Source of the DNA: Panorpa germanica
Taxonomy: Eukaryota > Arthropoda > Insecta > Mecoptera > Panorpidae
Direction: 5' to 3'
Assembly: GCA_963678705.1 (NCBI GenBank)
Contig: OY783205.1
Span: forward strand, 14,632,001 to 14,696,000
Length of the DNA: 64,000 nucleotides
The notes under the pieces are model-generated. The model made no database searches and had not been told where the DNA came from. It worked only from the letters and a program-made list of their open reading frames with translations. Positions 42,679-54,502 of the stretch are shown in pieces. A program made the translations under genes and the position numbers. The first letter of the stretch is position 1; every line of letters starts with the position of its first letter.

Positions 42679-44527
42679 TACACATGCAAGTGTTATTTAT
42701 AAGACGACCAAATTGAATTAGAAGAGTACTTAACTTACATCAACTTTCCTATACATATTTACATCCTAATTTTCCTATTCTTATAAAAAACATTTGTTTC
42801 TAGAATAATATGTTCTATCCACGTTATTTGCAAAAATATGCAAATATGCATTACACACAAAAAGTACACTTTACATAAATAAGCTGGTCAAATAATCTTG
42901 CTCATATTTAGCATAGTAATTGAGTACACTGCTACCAACTTACGAAAAAAAAATTTTTTTTTTATAAATAATTAGCGCGGGTTTTTTAACCCACTACTTT
43001 TTGAACACAATTCGTATTAATTTTATATATTAGTAAAAAAATTACCGAAATAAAAGCAAAATATAAAAGAAATTCAGAAAAGAGTTAATGAAGAGGGCCC
43101 TGATATAAGAGGGAGAAGTATTTTGGAAGAAAACACGAGAAGAAAAAGAAACGGTTTTTAAAAGTAAGAACTTAATAAATGACTAATAAGATAAGATAAA
43201 AATAAGAAAAATGAAATGTAATTGGTAGAATTAATGTAGAAGAATATAAGGCCTAAAGATAAAACTTTTAAGTAAATACAATACAATAATTTAGTAAAAA
43301 CAATTGATAATGTCTTTTGCATTTATTTAATGGTAATGTAATTTTTTTTAATATAGTTCCGTAAATAAGAAAACGCACGTTATACTCGTATTAAACATAT
43401 TACGTTAAATAATAGTTGTTGAATTTATGTCTTATATTTAGCGGGAAGTAAAAAATATTTTTGTGACATCAGAAAATAGATAATTTTAGTAAATTCATAG
43501 ATACTGATAATAAAATATAAAATAAAATATATAGAAAAACCATTGCGCTTGCAATTCTATATTTTAGGTACTGCTTAAAATAAGAATTGTTAGAATTACA
43601 CAACATTGTGCTCGAGTTAGTATTTCTATCGTTTTTCGTGACAATCGAATTCAGGTCGGCAAGTCTCAATAGCAATTTTATATGATGAACTACGTACGTA
43701 CGAGGATGCTTCCGATAAATACCTTTTACTTATATAAATTGTACTTACTTTACCGTTTACTTTAAATACTTTTAGAACGCTTTTTAAATTATTATCTGCA
43801 TCTTATATTGCAAATAAAACACACAATAAGTAAGAAAAAGAACAAAAAAGTTGTAACTTACCAGCAATAATTTCACAAACTTTATTAATAATTAATCACT
43901 TCATGCACCTGTTCGCTATCCGCACCTATCCGCTATTCATCGCAAGAATTCTGAGTCAATACATTTAGAGATAGGGCGATGTAACTAGCTGCTCAGGCGG
44001 GGCTGATAGTCTTATCAATGCGAGATACGAGATAACAACTAAACTCTGTGACTGTGATAGCAGAACCTTGCTTCATTAGAGTATCATTATTTTATTCTGT
44101 TAAAAATTTACTAAATATTATTTCATTTAGTTGTACTTAATTATTTAGAGGATACAAATATGAGGAGATGCATAGGAAACGGAACTAAAGGCCTTATGTT
44201 GTATCTTTTTCTCTGACGTCGGGCGTCATTAATTTGATTGGGTCTTTCGAAATAGAAAACTTGATGTTTTACTACTGGTAAAAGTTGAATAAAGGATCTT
44301 AATCCAAACTTTCTGCCCTGTTTTAATTAAAGCGCGCGACGCGGGAACTTCCTTATTTAAAAAAAAAGCATGTAACAAAAGTTTTCGGCATATCACTTTT
44401 ATGTAACGCATTCAAGTAATTTTATTATATTCTATTTTACCGACCATCAGCCAGTAAAAGATATAATCCTTTGTATAGGCACTAGAAGGTACTTACTTTT
44501 TCCTTTGTATTACCACTTAAATCAATA
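42679..44527. other. No gene seen
   Basis: 43020-43260 is purine-rich and resembles a decayed R1-like LINE end (RGRSILEENTRRKRNG-like reading). 43900-44060 is somewhat GC-richer, but I find no frame or RNA structure to support a gene. Confidence 0.4.
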
Positions 44528-45710
44528 TATAGGGATTGAGAAAGAACTGTAGAGGCAGCACTACTGCCGAAAGTGGATCGCTCTGGTGTCATAAATGTAA
44601 AGGATAGTGATGTAAACAGCGTAGAAATAGTATTAATAGAAATAAATAATGCAAAAAATAATTAAATTCGGGTTCTTGATAATCTTGAACCTTGATAATC
44701 AGATTTAATAGGATCTGGAGTAATTGGATCACACCCAACATCTTCAACATTCTTTCGTAAAAGCGGCAAATTAACATCACACATTTTTTCGGCTGTCCTT
44801 TTAATTGGAATGTTTACTTGCACTTCTGCAGTAGTTACACCATCACGGGAATTTATGTTACAAAAAAAATACTTATGTTCATCTAAAACACTTTCATCAA
44901 CAATTTCATCAGTTTGACATGTTATACTACGAGTTGTTTTTTGTGGAGTAGCATCAGAAGCATAATGATCTTCAACGCTCTGTGTTTCAATATCTACATA
45001 ATTATCCTCTTGAATTTCAATTTCATTATTGTTATTATTATTATTATTAATGATATTCATTTCACTTCGTACATTCCGTTGCCGTAATCGTTCGAAACGT
45101 TCAAATGACTGAGTGGATTTTTTGGTATTTACTTTACCAGGAAAAATTGTTGGTGTGTATGAAGGATGCCGAGGATGTTCTGACTTTTGATTATTCACAA
45201 AATGATCACTACAAATGCGTGTATTTTTAGTTAGTTCCCAATCCTTTGTATATTTTCTGAAACACAAATTTTTTAAATTTTACTTTTACTTATTACTATT
45301 TTATTTATTTCATAAAATAATTATTATATAGTTTAATATTCTATTTTATAATACTTAGCTTTTCAAATTTGATTGTGATTAATTAAATTTTTTTATTAAA
45401 ATAATTTACTTACACATAGTTTTTCACTGCATTTATCCATTGTTGACGTTTGAAGGTTATCCATAGTACTCGCAGGGAAACGATAAAATTTCACACTTGT
45501 ATTTTGGTTTTTGTTTTTATATGGCATATTGAAACAGCCACGGATACAGCACGATACTTTTGAAGAAGACATTACTTAAAATTATTTCGATTAGATTAAA
45601 AAAATTATTAATTTAACAAATTCCTTATTGTTTTCTATACCACTTGCCACCACTTTGCTTTACATTTTTCTCGGTAGTTGGCGTCAAAGTCATGTTTCTC
45701 AATCCCTATA
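44528..45710 (-). mobile_element. TIR element carrying only a THAP-domain gene
   Basis: Perfect 16-bp inverted repeats TATAGGGATTGAGAAA (44528-44543) and TTTCTCAATCCCTATA (45695-45710) bracket a two-exon THAP gene on the minus strand. The outer TATA may be part of the repeat or a short target duplication. THAP proteins are fused to transposases in several families (P elements, and IS4EU/ISL2EU-type elements with a DDE_Tnp_4 nuclease). Here no nuclease is present, so it is an internally deleted, non-autonomous element of 1.18 kb. Confidence 0.75.
44662..45572 (-). pseudogene. THAP zinc-finger protein, two exons, frameshifted
   Basis: Exon 1 is 45414-45572 (ATG at 45572), with donor GTAAGT at 45413. 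Exon 2 is 44662-45256, with acceptor TTTGTGTTTCAG. The THAP C2CH finger is recognisable: CCIRGC (first pair), FYRFP, then QQWINAVKNY, and ICSDHF in exon 2 followed by PTIFPGK. FYRFP and QQWINAVKNY lie in different frames, so one base was gained or lost just after FYRFP, and the ATG frame ends soon after the splice. The exon 2 tail is 150 residues, Asn- and acid-rich (with a poly-Asn run), without a nuclease domain. In the family THAP binds the transposon ends. A sequencing error at the shift cannot be excluded. Confidence 0.75.
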
Positions 45711-46543
45711 CATTTACAAACATTTTTGTAATACACAACTCTTATAATTTATAATTTTCCTATTTCTCCAAACTTAACTTAACCTTTTAACAAACTTAAA
45801 CTTTTCCATCGTTGCTTCCTTACCAACCTCATCGTCCATCTTCCAATATCCTTTTCCTTGTAACTTTATGGGTTCATGCATTTTCACTTTAACAACAACC
45901 GCATTAGCATCTGACACAGGTATCGCCTCCATTGCGATGTCTGCCATTGCATTCCTTGGCCTTTTGAAATGTATATTCCATCCATCTGCTAATTAAGTTC
46001 TTCAAGTGCACAAATTTCATTCTTTCAACCGTATTCATCTCTTTTATACAGCTGTTTTATTCTTCTTTTCTGTTGCTCTTGTAATTATTTGTGTCTTCTT
46101 GTATTTCAATTTTTTCCTATTTTTCTTTGTGATCATATTTTCATATTTATCATTATGTTAGCACATAAGCAATTAAATTTGATAGCAACTAAACCCAGGA
46201 GATATAACTCTGGCCCGTGGATGATTCTTTTAAGAAAAGAACGATTTAATGGCATTTGAGATACATATCTTAAATTCTTTCATGTTTGGTCAATTTTTAA
46301 ATATTCTTTTTATTTTGTAATAATATGCTACATTACAATCTGTTACAATAAATATTAACAATAAGTACCTATGCTAAAAATGAAAATTAACCTAGATAAG
46401 AAATAGTCGTCCAGTGACGGCTATATCTATGAATGACAATTAAAAACGTTGTGGTAGCTTTAACACACTATGTCTTTTTAGTCTTTTAAAGTCAGACGTA
46501 TGTGTATCTAGTAAATTCACAGCTAGACAGTTTGAATGATTGT
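45711..46543. other. No gene seen apart from a SINE fragment
   Basis: 46160-46215 is a reversed fragment of the SINE at 6018 (GAGTTATATCTCCTGGGTTT on the minus strand). The rest is unassigned. Confidence 0.45.
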
Positions 46544-47062
46544 TTAGTAATTTTCTTTCACAGTTGTAATGTCGAAGTCATGGTTGATGAATTTGTTGCT
46601 TATGAACCACGGGATATCCATAATGGTTCTTACTGTCTTTGACTCAAATCTTTCTCCGTATTTATTAGTATTCTTAGTAGTATCTATGTTTAAAACACTA
46701 GATGTTCCCCAGAGTTTACTGTCGTAAGTCCAGACAGGTTTTAGTATCGTTTTATAAATCATTAATTTGCTGCTATTGGATAAATACGATTTGCGTCCAA
46801 TAAGTCAGTGTAACTTTCTGCACTTAAGATGTAGCTGCCTACGTTTTTCCGTGATGTGTTTTTCCTAGGTTAGGCTCTGATCTAAGTTCATGCCTAGATA
46901 CTTAGCCTCTTCACATTATGGTATAACTTGTTCATTTAAACGTACAGGAGGACCTTGTGTTTCTACACAAGGCAAATGTAGCTTGAGTTGACTTCGTCTC
47001 GCCACTTCATTAAACAGTCTTGAATCTCGTCTAGGATAGCTTGTACTTGCTGTGAATGTTTA
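46544..47062 (-). pseudogene. Jockey-like reverse transcriptase relic
   Basis: The minus strand contains AKYLGMNLDQSLT, then KLMIYKTILKPVWTYDSKLWG and RTIMDIPWFISN, the thumb region after the catalytic RT core in Jockey-clade elements. Upstream pieces (LDEIQDCLMKWR) fit as well. Several stops and an insertion (KNTNKYGE-like) break the frame. Confidence 0.8.
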
Positions 47063-47245
47063 ATTAATCTCTTTCATTTCATTCGGAACTCAAATATCAA
47101 GCTTCTGAAGGAACCTAATACATTTAAACTGTTGTGCGTGCTACATTTAATTTCTCTGCAATCTCTTATTCGGTTATGTGATGATCAGGTTCAATTATAA
47201 CTTAAATTTGCTGATCATTAACTTCAATAGGTCGTTATAATAAAC
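47063..47245 (-). pseudogene. Mariner transposase N-terminal relic
   Basis: Minus-strand reading NNRPIEVNDQQI, EIAEKLNVARTTV and KLDI-stop-VPNEMKEIN matches the second helix-turn-helix region of mariner transposases (RP-EV, EIAEKLNVSHTTV, LD-WVPHEL). At least five stops and one shift occur. It lies directly against the Jockey relic. Confidence 0.7.
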
Positions 47246-47540
47246 AGATTTCGGTTGCACTTTGACCCTGTAATTCCTAATGACCGATTTATATTGTGCG
47301 GAGATTACAGCGATTTCTATTTTGGTTACTCGGATGATCTCAGTTGTGTATGAAATTTGCTCACTAACTTCTATCCGATGTTTGTTTACTTAACACTCAA
47401 GGAAATCCGTCATCGAATCATGCATTTTAAGTTGGTAACTATTTTCTTTTTTCATTACATAGACCCGGTAAATATTTGGGTGAAATGTTCCAGAAAAGAA
47501 TCTATTCTTTTTCTCTCATATATTCTTTATCTTTCCAATA

Positions 47541-47990
47541 TCATACAATTTTTTTTTTTTTTTTTTATATATAGATTTTTGGGCTTCGTAGGCACGTAGC
47601 CTTTTATCGCCCCTAATACTATTCTGTCTTTTCTTATATATTATACCCAGATAACAAGAATGATCTATTCATGGCTACTGCAGTTATAAATCTCGGTTTC
47701 TCAATCAAAAAAGCGGTGTTAACAGGAAGCGTCTGCGAAGTCTGTAGTACCGCCCTTTGGAGTCCATTTCTTGCCATTGATGTATTTTTACATTGACACA
47801 GAATGTGGTCAGGGTCTGCCTCTTCTTCACCACATTCGCATTTAGAGTTTGGAATGATTTTGTTTCTTGCTAGATGTTTCGGAGCTCCAGTATGATTCAT
47901 TCTAAGTCTTGAGGTCATTGTAATTAATCTTCTTGGCCATTTTAGTTTGGCAAACCATGGCTTACGTCTCAGTAATATCACACAATTAAA
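47541..47990 (-). pseudogene. Jockey-like LINE, C-terminal end with poly-A tail
   Basis: A 115-codon open frame (47634-47981) on the minus strand reads PWFAKLKWPRRLITMTSRLR, then CECGEEEADPDHILCQC, the terminal finger of Jockey-type ORF2, and stops near a conserved tail. The tail (GGCTACGTGCCTACGAAGCC on the minus strand) is followed by an A run (poly-T at 47550-47567). It is a 5'-truncated copy. Confidence 0.8.
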
Positions 47991-48980
47991 TGGAGATATA
48001 ATTGTTATCTCTTTTACATTTGAAAATATTTATTTTAGAATTTTTTATTTTAAAATTCCACATTCTATTCGCCAGAATATCACGGAAAAAGAAACAAGAT
48101 ATATCTGTCTTACTTGTGCTATACTTTAATGGTTGATTTGCAACTTCATTCAATGCTGGTACGGTAGTGAGGTCAGGTAACGTTGATTTTACCATCGTAG
48201 TTCATATCACTGACACTTCCCTTGAACGAGTGAAATCAAATTGAATTGTTTCATGGAAAAAAAATCATACACATCTTCAATATGATGTCAAAGTGACTCC
48301 AAAATGTTTGCTGGGTTGTCAAACATAGATTTAAATATCAATTCTCGGGGTGAAGATCGCCAATATTTTACCTATACACTTTGAATTCACTTACGCAGTT
48401 CTACATCTTTATAAAAAAATATTAAAAGCAAATTAATTTTTTACAAATTGTCTGTGAAAAGGATACCTTTGGCTGATGATCGGTAAAACAGAATATAATA
48501 AAAATACTCGAATGGGTAGTACAATTTTAAAGATTGCTTATAATTAATTTATATGAATGTCGCATTAGTTTGGACCATACAAATTAACAAAGAAGATAAC
48601 AAGGAAGACGAATATTGAAAAGGAAGAAGAGGGAAAAAAATTAATTTGTTAAAAATTTGTAAAGAAAATGTAAAATGAATGTAAGTAGGTTGTAAGACCG
48701 TAAAGGCAGATACTATAAATGTTTTCTTTCGACATAAATTAATGTTTTCTGACGTAAAATAAAACCTTCTGTGCATGATTATAAAATGTTACATATTAAT
48801 TTGATATATTAGTACAATATTGTACGTATCATTTGTGTTTATTTAATGACAATGTAACAGGATTATGTAAAACTTAGGTAAACAATAAAACATACCGTTA
48901 GGTAAAAAATATTACATTAAATATGTTTTGTGTATGATCGTGTACGTTTATTTATTTGATTACCGTTTTTTTTTTTATTA

Positions 48981-49608
48981 TACAGGGTGTCCCAAAATTC
49001 AACGATAAGCGGGCAAAATTCAACGAAAAAAAGAAAAAAAGAATTTATCTAATTTTGTTTAGAAATTACAAAAAAAAAAAAAAAAAATCTTTCGAAAATT
49101 GAAACACCTTAAGATGTTTTTAACTACCAAGACCACAATTTTTCAAATATTTCGGATTTTTGTTTTATATCGGCAACCTAAATAGCACTGCTATCCACCA
49201 CAACCATTAAAACTCCCAGAATGCTAGTAGTTTTTATACAAAAATCAGTCGAAATTATTCTTTTCCCGAAAATTTTGAAAGATTTTTTCTTTCAGTCAAC
49301 TTTAACTCATCGTGGTGTAAACAAGGACCATATTTCATAAATTGTTGTTGTTGATAGTTATCACTTTTACAATACCCAAAAGAGGTTTTTTATTGTTGAA
49401 TGAATTAAAACAAATGGTACAAACAATTTTTCATTTATTTTATAAATTTAATAGTTTATTTACATTATAGTAAGTGTTCAAAATGTTTGCCACCGGCATA
49501 AATACAGGCACAGCCAAAGGATAATTTTTTTTTCTTTTTTTCTCGTGTAGTCATGAGCAGGACCACCCTCTGGTGCCCGATTATCGTTGAATATTGGGAC
49601 ACCCTGTA
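48981..49608. mobile_element. Mariner-type MITE with 32-bp inverted ends, TA target site
   Basis: CAGGGTGTCCCAAAATTCAA (48983) and its counterpart (inward CAGGGTGTCCCAATATTCAA, to 49606), continuing CGATAAnCGGGC, are flanked by TA on both sides. The 0.6-kb interior is non-coding. It is inserted in the poly-A end of the LINE tail at 49612-49760. Confidence 0.8.
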
Positions 49609-49611
49609 TAT

Positions 49612-49765
49612 AGTTTCTGGGCTTCCTGAGGCACGTAGCCTTTTATTGCCCATAATATTGTTACTTCTTCTTATACGTTATATCCAGAAAACAAGAATGA
49701 TTTATTCATAGCTACTGCTGTTATAAATTTCGGTTTCTCAATCAAAAAGGCGGTGTTAACATTTG
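49612..49765 (-). repeat. LINE tail, second copy of the 47541 family
   Basis: GGGCTTCCTGAGGCACGTAG... and AATTTCGGTTTCTCAATCAA... repeat the last 150 bp of the copy at 47575-47720. Its A tail (T run at 48969) is cut off by the MITE at 48981-49608. Confidence 0.75.
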
Positions 49766-50139
49766 ATTACCGTTTCCTTGGGAAGTTCCAAATCATTATA
49801 CCTGTTGAAGTATTAAATCAATATATCTGCCTGCTATAGAATATGACTAATTTGATACATTCATTTAATTTAATTAAACTTGTAATTATGTCATCGTATC
49901 TAGTTAGACCTAGGTACATATTTTTTACTAATAATCCGTTGGATTATGATTAGTAATCCATAAAAAAACGATAACAAGAGTTTAGCAGATAACGTGATGA
50001 AATTATTTTAGTTAATAGTTGTAAAATAAACACATAAATAATTGTATAGTATGTCAAACAAGTACAGTTTTACAGTTATACAGGTACTGGAAATTTTAAA
50101 TGACATGAAAATGTTACCTAAAGTAGGCAAAAAGTAATT

Positions 50140-50221
50140 CGACGAGGATGGGATTCGAACCCACGCGTGCAGAGCACATTGGATTAGCAGTCCAACGCCT
50201 TAACCACTCGGCCACCTCGTC
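50140..50221 (-). tRNA. tRNA-Ser(GCT)
   Basis: On the minus strand the gene starts GACGAGGTGGCCGAGTGGTT at 50221 and ends CCTCGTC plus discriminator G at 50140. The 7-bp acceptor stem GACGAGG/CCTCGTC is perfect. Anticodon GCT is at 50186-50188 in loop ACTGCTAA. A long variable arm (TGTGCTCTGCAC) is typical of serine tRNAs. The T arm GGGTTCGAATCCC contains the B box, and TGGCCGAGTGG is the A box. A TTTTT terminator follows at 50129-50133. There is no intron. Confidence 0.97.
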
Positions 50222-50940
50222 TCCGCAACGTTATAAATTACAGTTGTATAAACGTAATTTGAAATAATTAATAATATTTTATTTTATTTGCTTGTGAATA
50301 TATTTATATTCATTATGTTAATAATTTACTAATTATTATTTTTATTAACTTCAATATTAAGTCTAGCGAAAGTTTTTACATACTTTAAAATAACAGGTTT
50401 ATATTAGGTAAAATACAACTTTTCCCATAATCATGTATGATGTACTTTATTATTATTATTTTAAATACAATAAATTATATTTAAAATAAATAATAATTGA
50501 TATTCTATTTGTATAATGAATTTTTTTTTTGACGATTAATAGCACAATTGGAATTTACGTCATCATAATTTATTGTAATGGTTTTTGTTTTCCTTGTTTA
50601 TTTTAATATTTGAAATAAGTAGACGAAAAGTACTATCTAAGAAGAAGCATATTTTTGGTTTTTTGATAATATGCGAAATAAGAGTTTGTAAGAGACAATT
50701 TGAGAAATTAATGTAGGCTAAGTTTAGATTTTTTAATAAACTATTTTAAGGTAAACATGTTTTTAATTATCTTTGAATCTTTATCAAAACATTTGAACAT
50801 TATCAATAAAAGATTAATCCGTTTTACTAAGCAAGAACCTTTTGTTTTGCTTAGTAATTACATAGTTTTGACTTTTGGAGTTTATTAAGAAAAAGTAACT
50901 GGATTTTCTTTTTTAAATCAGAAGGATACAAGTATTATGT
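50222..50940. other. No gene seen
   Basis: AT-rich spacer beyond the tRNA, with no supportable feature. Confidence 0.4.
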
Positions 50941-51592
50941 CCCGTACAGACTGGTGCGACATAAACATGCGACATCCAACATTTGCATATTTTCATTCAT
51001 AAGTTGACATTATTTAGACATGAGTGCACAAAATGTGTTGTACTTTTAAAGTAGACTAGTGCGACATAGACATGCGACACTAATAAAACCCTTACTTATG
51101 CTATTTAAAAAAAATGTAAGTAGCATTTTATGAAACAAAAATGTTTCAATACGAAGTCGGAACATCTAAAGAAATTAAGATTTTGCATATGATCTCGAAC
51201 AAAATGGTCGAGTAACAACTCAGTTTCCAATATAATCTCATTGTGCGTTGACGTTTTTTTAGTTGTGTTTAGTAAATAATTAAAAATAATAGAAATAGAC
51301 CTGAACAATAGAGAATTGTCAAACTGAGTATAATTACTTTTTTTTATTAACAAGGGTAATCACGAGTTACCAGAGACCTTACTAAATAACTGACTTTAAT
51401 TACTTTTTTTTGTAAATATTTTTTTTTCTAAGGTAGGTTGAAAAGGTTCTAAAGCAGGAGTTCGTTCGAAATATGAAAGCTTTCGACGTATTAAGTTGCA
51501 TGTCGCACTAGTATGGACGTGTTGTACAACTTCTTACAACAAATTATGTATGTTGCATGTTTAAGTCGCACGTATGTCTACCATACTTTTTA
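50941..51592. mobile_element. TIR element with GTGCGACATAAACATGCGAC ends
   Basis: Left CGTACAGACTGGTGCGACAT... and right (inward) GGTAGACATACGTGCGACTT... share about 35 bp, including AAACATGCnACAT. An internal second copy of the end lies near 51055. Part of the interior (about 51000-51160) is shared with 27500-27680. Confidence 0.6.
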
Positions 51593-51729
51593 CCATTCCT
51601 GAATTGGCATAAGCAAGTATTTTTTTTCACGCCAGCTGGTCAAAGACGAAGTTAATGTTTTGCTCAGGATTTCAGTCAAGATTAAACCAGAAATTTTTCG
51701 TGTTTTACATAAGTCATCGACGGAATAAC

Positions 51730-52000
51730 ACTTGTGACGTTTTAACCCGGTAAACATTTTGGAGTCACTTTGACATCATATTGAAAATGCGTATGATTTT
51801 TTTGTTATGAAGGAGTTCATTTACAGTTCAGTTTTTTACAGTCGTTTATAAGAAATGTCTATTTAATCGGCTACAAATGGCGAAACCACTCCACCTGCCG
51901 GAATTAAAATGAAAATAAAGTTGATGCGAACTGTAATTGAAGAGCTATAATGATGGAAACGTCACAAAATGAGACACTTCATCAAATTGTTTACAGGAAA
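51730..52000 (+). repeat. Dispersed repeat, forward copy
   Basis: AACATTTTGGAGTCACTTTG, GAGTTCATTTACAGTTCAG and the CACTTCATCAAATTGTTTAC end match the reverse complement of 59330-59575. A shorter piece lies at 48225-48330. Confidence 0.7.
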
Positions 52001-54002
52001 GTAACTATTCATGATAGCGTAGAAATAAAAAAAACAAAAATCTATCCAAGAAAAAAGTGGCATTAACAATGTTAAAAAATGGAGAATTAAAAAAAAACTT
52101 TAAGCGACGATATCTCGAAAACCATACTACTTTTACTGAGGTCATGTTAGGCTTATTCGATGCGACTGAGGCAGATCTACATCCAGTGTGTTTGACGTGC
52201 TCCTGTTTACACACCCTGTAAAAGCTAATATATTAAATTAATATGTTAGGGTGTTTTTTAATAATAATTTGAAAAAGCACATCTAAAAATCAAATCACTT
52301 GCCTTTAGAGGTACGCGTCCACATATCAGCATGTAAGACATTGCACACGTCGTATCAAACGAATTTAATAACAATAGCGCGTTGTGAGAAATGTGCGTTC
52401 ATATGTTAGCACCGAATGCGGAGTATCAAAGGAATTTTGATTTTATTTCTATAATTTGTACATGACTGTGTTTCACGGTACTTTTTTTCTATTGCTTTCC
52501 TCTTCTGCCAACACAGAAGTAAGTAGAAAGTCTTGGTCGTTTAAAAGTCAAAATTCCATTGTTAAAAAATGAATTATGCTTTTATATGCATGCATTCATA
52601 TGGTACGTAAAAGTCTATTGGTAACGCTATCTATTGAGAATCCTATTGGTTAATACTGGTTTGTTACTTAGCTAAAATACAAATAATAAAATGTTGTATT
52701 ACTTCTAAAAATGTAACATAGATGGCATGACAAGTAATATTTTTCAATACTCGCAATATAATGAATTAAAAAAAATCAATTAGTTTTCACGTTGCGTAGA
52801 TGGTAAATATTCTTTGTTTAACATTTTTTATATTCTGTTGATGTATGCGACAAAACTTTATATTCTTATTTATGATTCATCGCACATACAAGTCTGTTTT
52901 ATGTTTTATCGTGTCTGGCTGAAATGTACTCGTCGTCGTATCATATCGTAATCACAGTATAAATAATTCCAGCATAAAAACTGAAGCTTCCGGTGATGAT
53001 TTGTTATTATGATAATTTTTTGTATAAATATTTTATGCATTTGTCAGCTGGTAACTGTTATTTTAAATAATGTTATATATAATGTTACATAAGAAACTTC
53101 AATTTAAGAAAAAAAAAACTACCCGGAAATCATTGGGATACACATATACAAAGACATAAAGTTATGCATATTGCATATCCTATGTATATGCTGTTGTCAA
53201 GTAAAAAATACACTGTATGTCTTTTGTATGTGCAAATGCAAAGGTATGTGCATATTTAAAAATTGTTGCATATACAGAGTATGTACTATAATGTTTCTTT
53301 GTTTCATGTATGCAATATATATAAAGGAATAGGATATTATTTTCACATTATGGAGTATATATGAATATACAGGGAATATTTAATTTTAAGTGAATAATAA
53401 TAGAATTTTCGTGCAATATGGCTACAAATTGGATGAAATGTTCTATATGGTGTTATTAAACATATAGTAATATGAAAAAATTAGCAATTCCCCCTATGCC
53501 CCAAAAAGTTTCCGCATATAACTCGAAAAGGTAAAAGATATTAAATAAAAGTTTGAATAATTTTTGTAGAGCGTAATCATCTGTATAAAAACTGTTTTAT
53601 TACTTTTACCTCTATTCGTCATAGTTTCGTAGCAAGCGCTGTCCAAAAATTAAATATTCGATGAATGGAAATATTAAAAAAAAAATAATACTATGACATA
53701 GGTAGAAAATGTAAGTGTGAAACTTGCACTGCAAAATAAATTCTATATCAGAAGTATAAAAATTAACCTTGTGACAAGCTAGCCTTGCAATACAAATTTG
53801 AACCAGGTTTTCAGTTTAATAATTTATAATAATCTGTCATTTTAAATTTTGCATCATTTTTGAATAGTTAAGATACAACCATCACTGCGAGGATATTTGG
53901 CAGATATTGTGTCAACTTTGCTAGTAGCGTGCAAGAGGCGTATCATTAAATATAATTAACGATTGATTAATACAGAATACAATTTTTATTGCATAAAGTA
54001 TA
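52001..54002. other. No gene seen
   Basis: AT-rich. 52100-52220 ends in ACACACCCTGTAAA, which looks like the end of a CAGGGTGT-type element. No frame here is convincing. Confidence 0.4.
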
Positions 54003-54290
54003 ATTAACCCGACTAGGACCTTGTCGAGTAACTCCTGATAAAGTATTCCTCGTCAGGGACGTCGCGATTAGAATAATTTCATTATTAACAGACGGTGATT
54101 TATGTGATATACATTATAATTACGAAATTGGGTTCCTTACCAGGGCCCTGTCGGGTTTGTCTTAATAAGACATTTCTTGTCAAGATTGATAAGGAACTGA
54201 TAAGGGTACGTTGCGATAAAATATTCTCATCATAATTTCCATATTGGGCTAACCTTACGAGGGCCCGTAGGACAATGCGACTTGTACTAC
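54003..54290 (+). repeat. Degenerate tandem repeat of about 120 bp
   Basis: Three diverged units start ATTAACCCGACTAGGACCTT (54004), ATTGGGTTCCTTACCAGGGC (54127) and ATTGGGCTAACCTTACGAGG (54243). The first two also share GATAA-n-TATTC-TC and a TAATTTC end. Confidence 0.45.
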
Positions 54291-54502
54291 AATCTTGACT
54301 TGTATTAATATTTAATTTTCACCATTGTTTATGGGTTGTGCGTTTATTTACACTTATTGTGCTCTGACGATACTTTGTGCTTTGTAAAATTAATTAAATA
54401 GCGCACTCGTAGCTGTTTTATTGTGCAGTCTTTGCATATATTTAACGTCTATTTAGTGGTGCGCCTGGATACACCAACGGCATTTTTTCACTAGTTTCAC
54501 AC

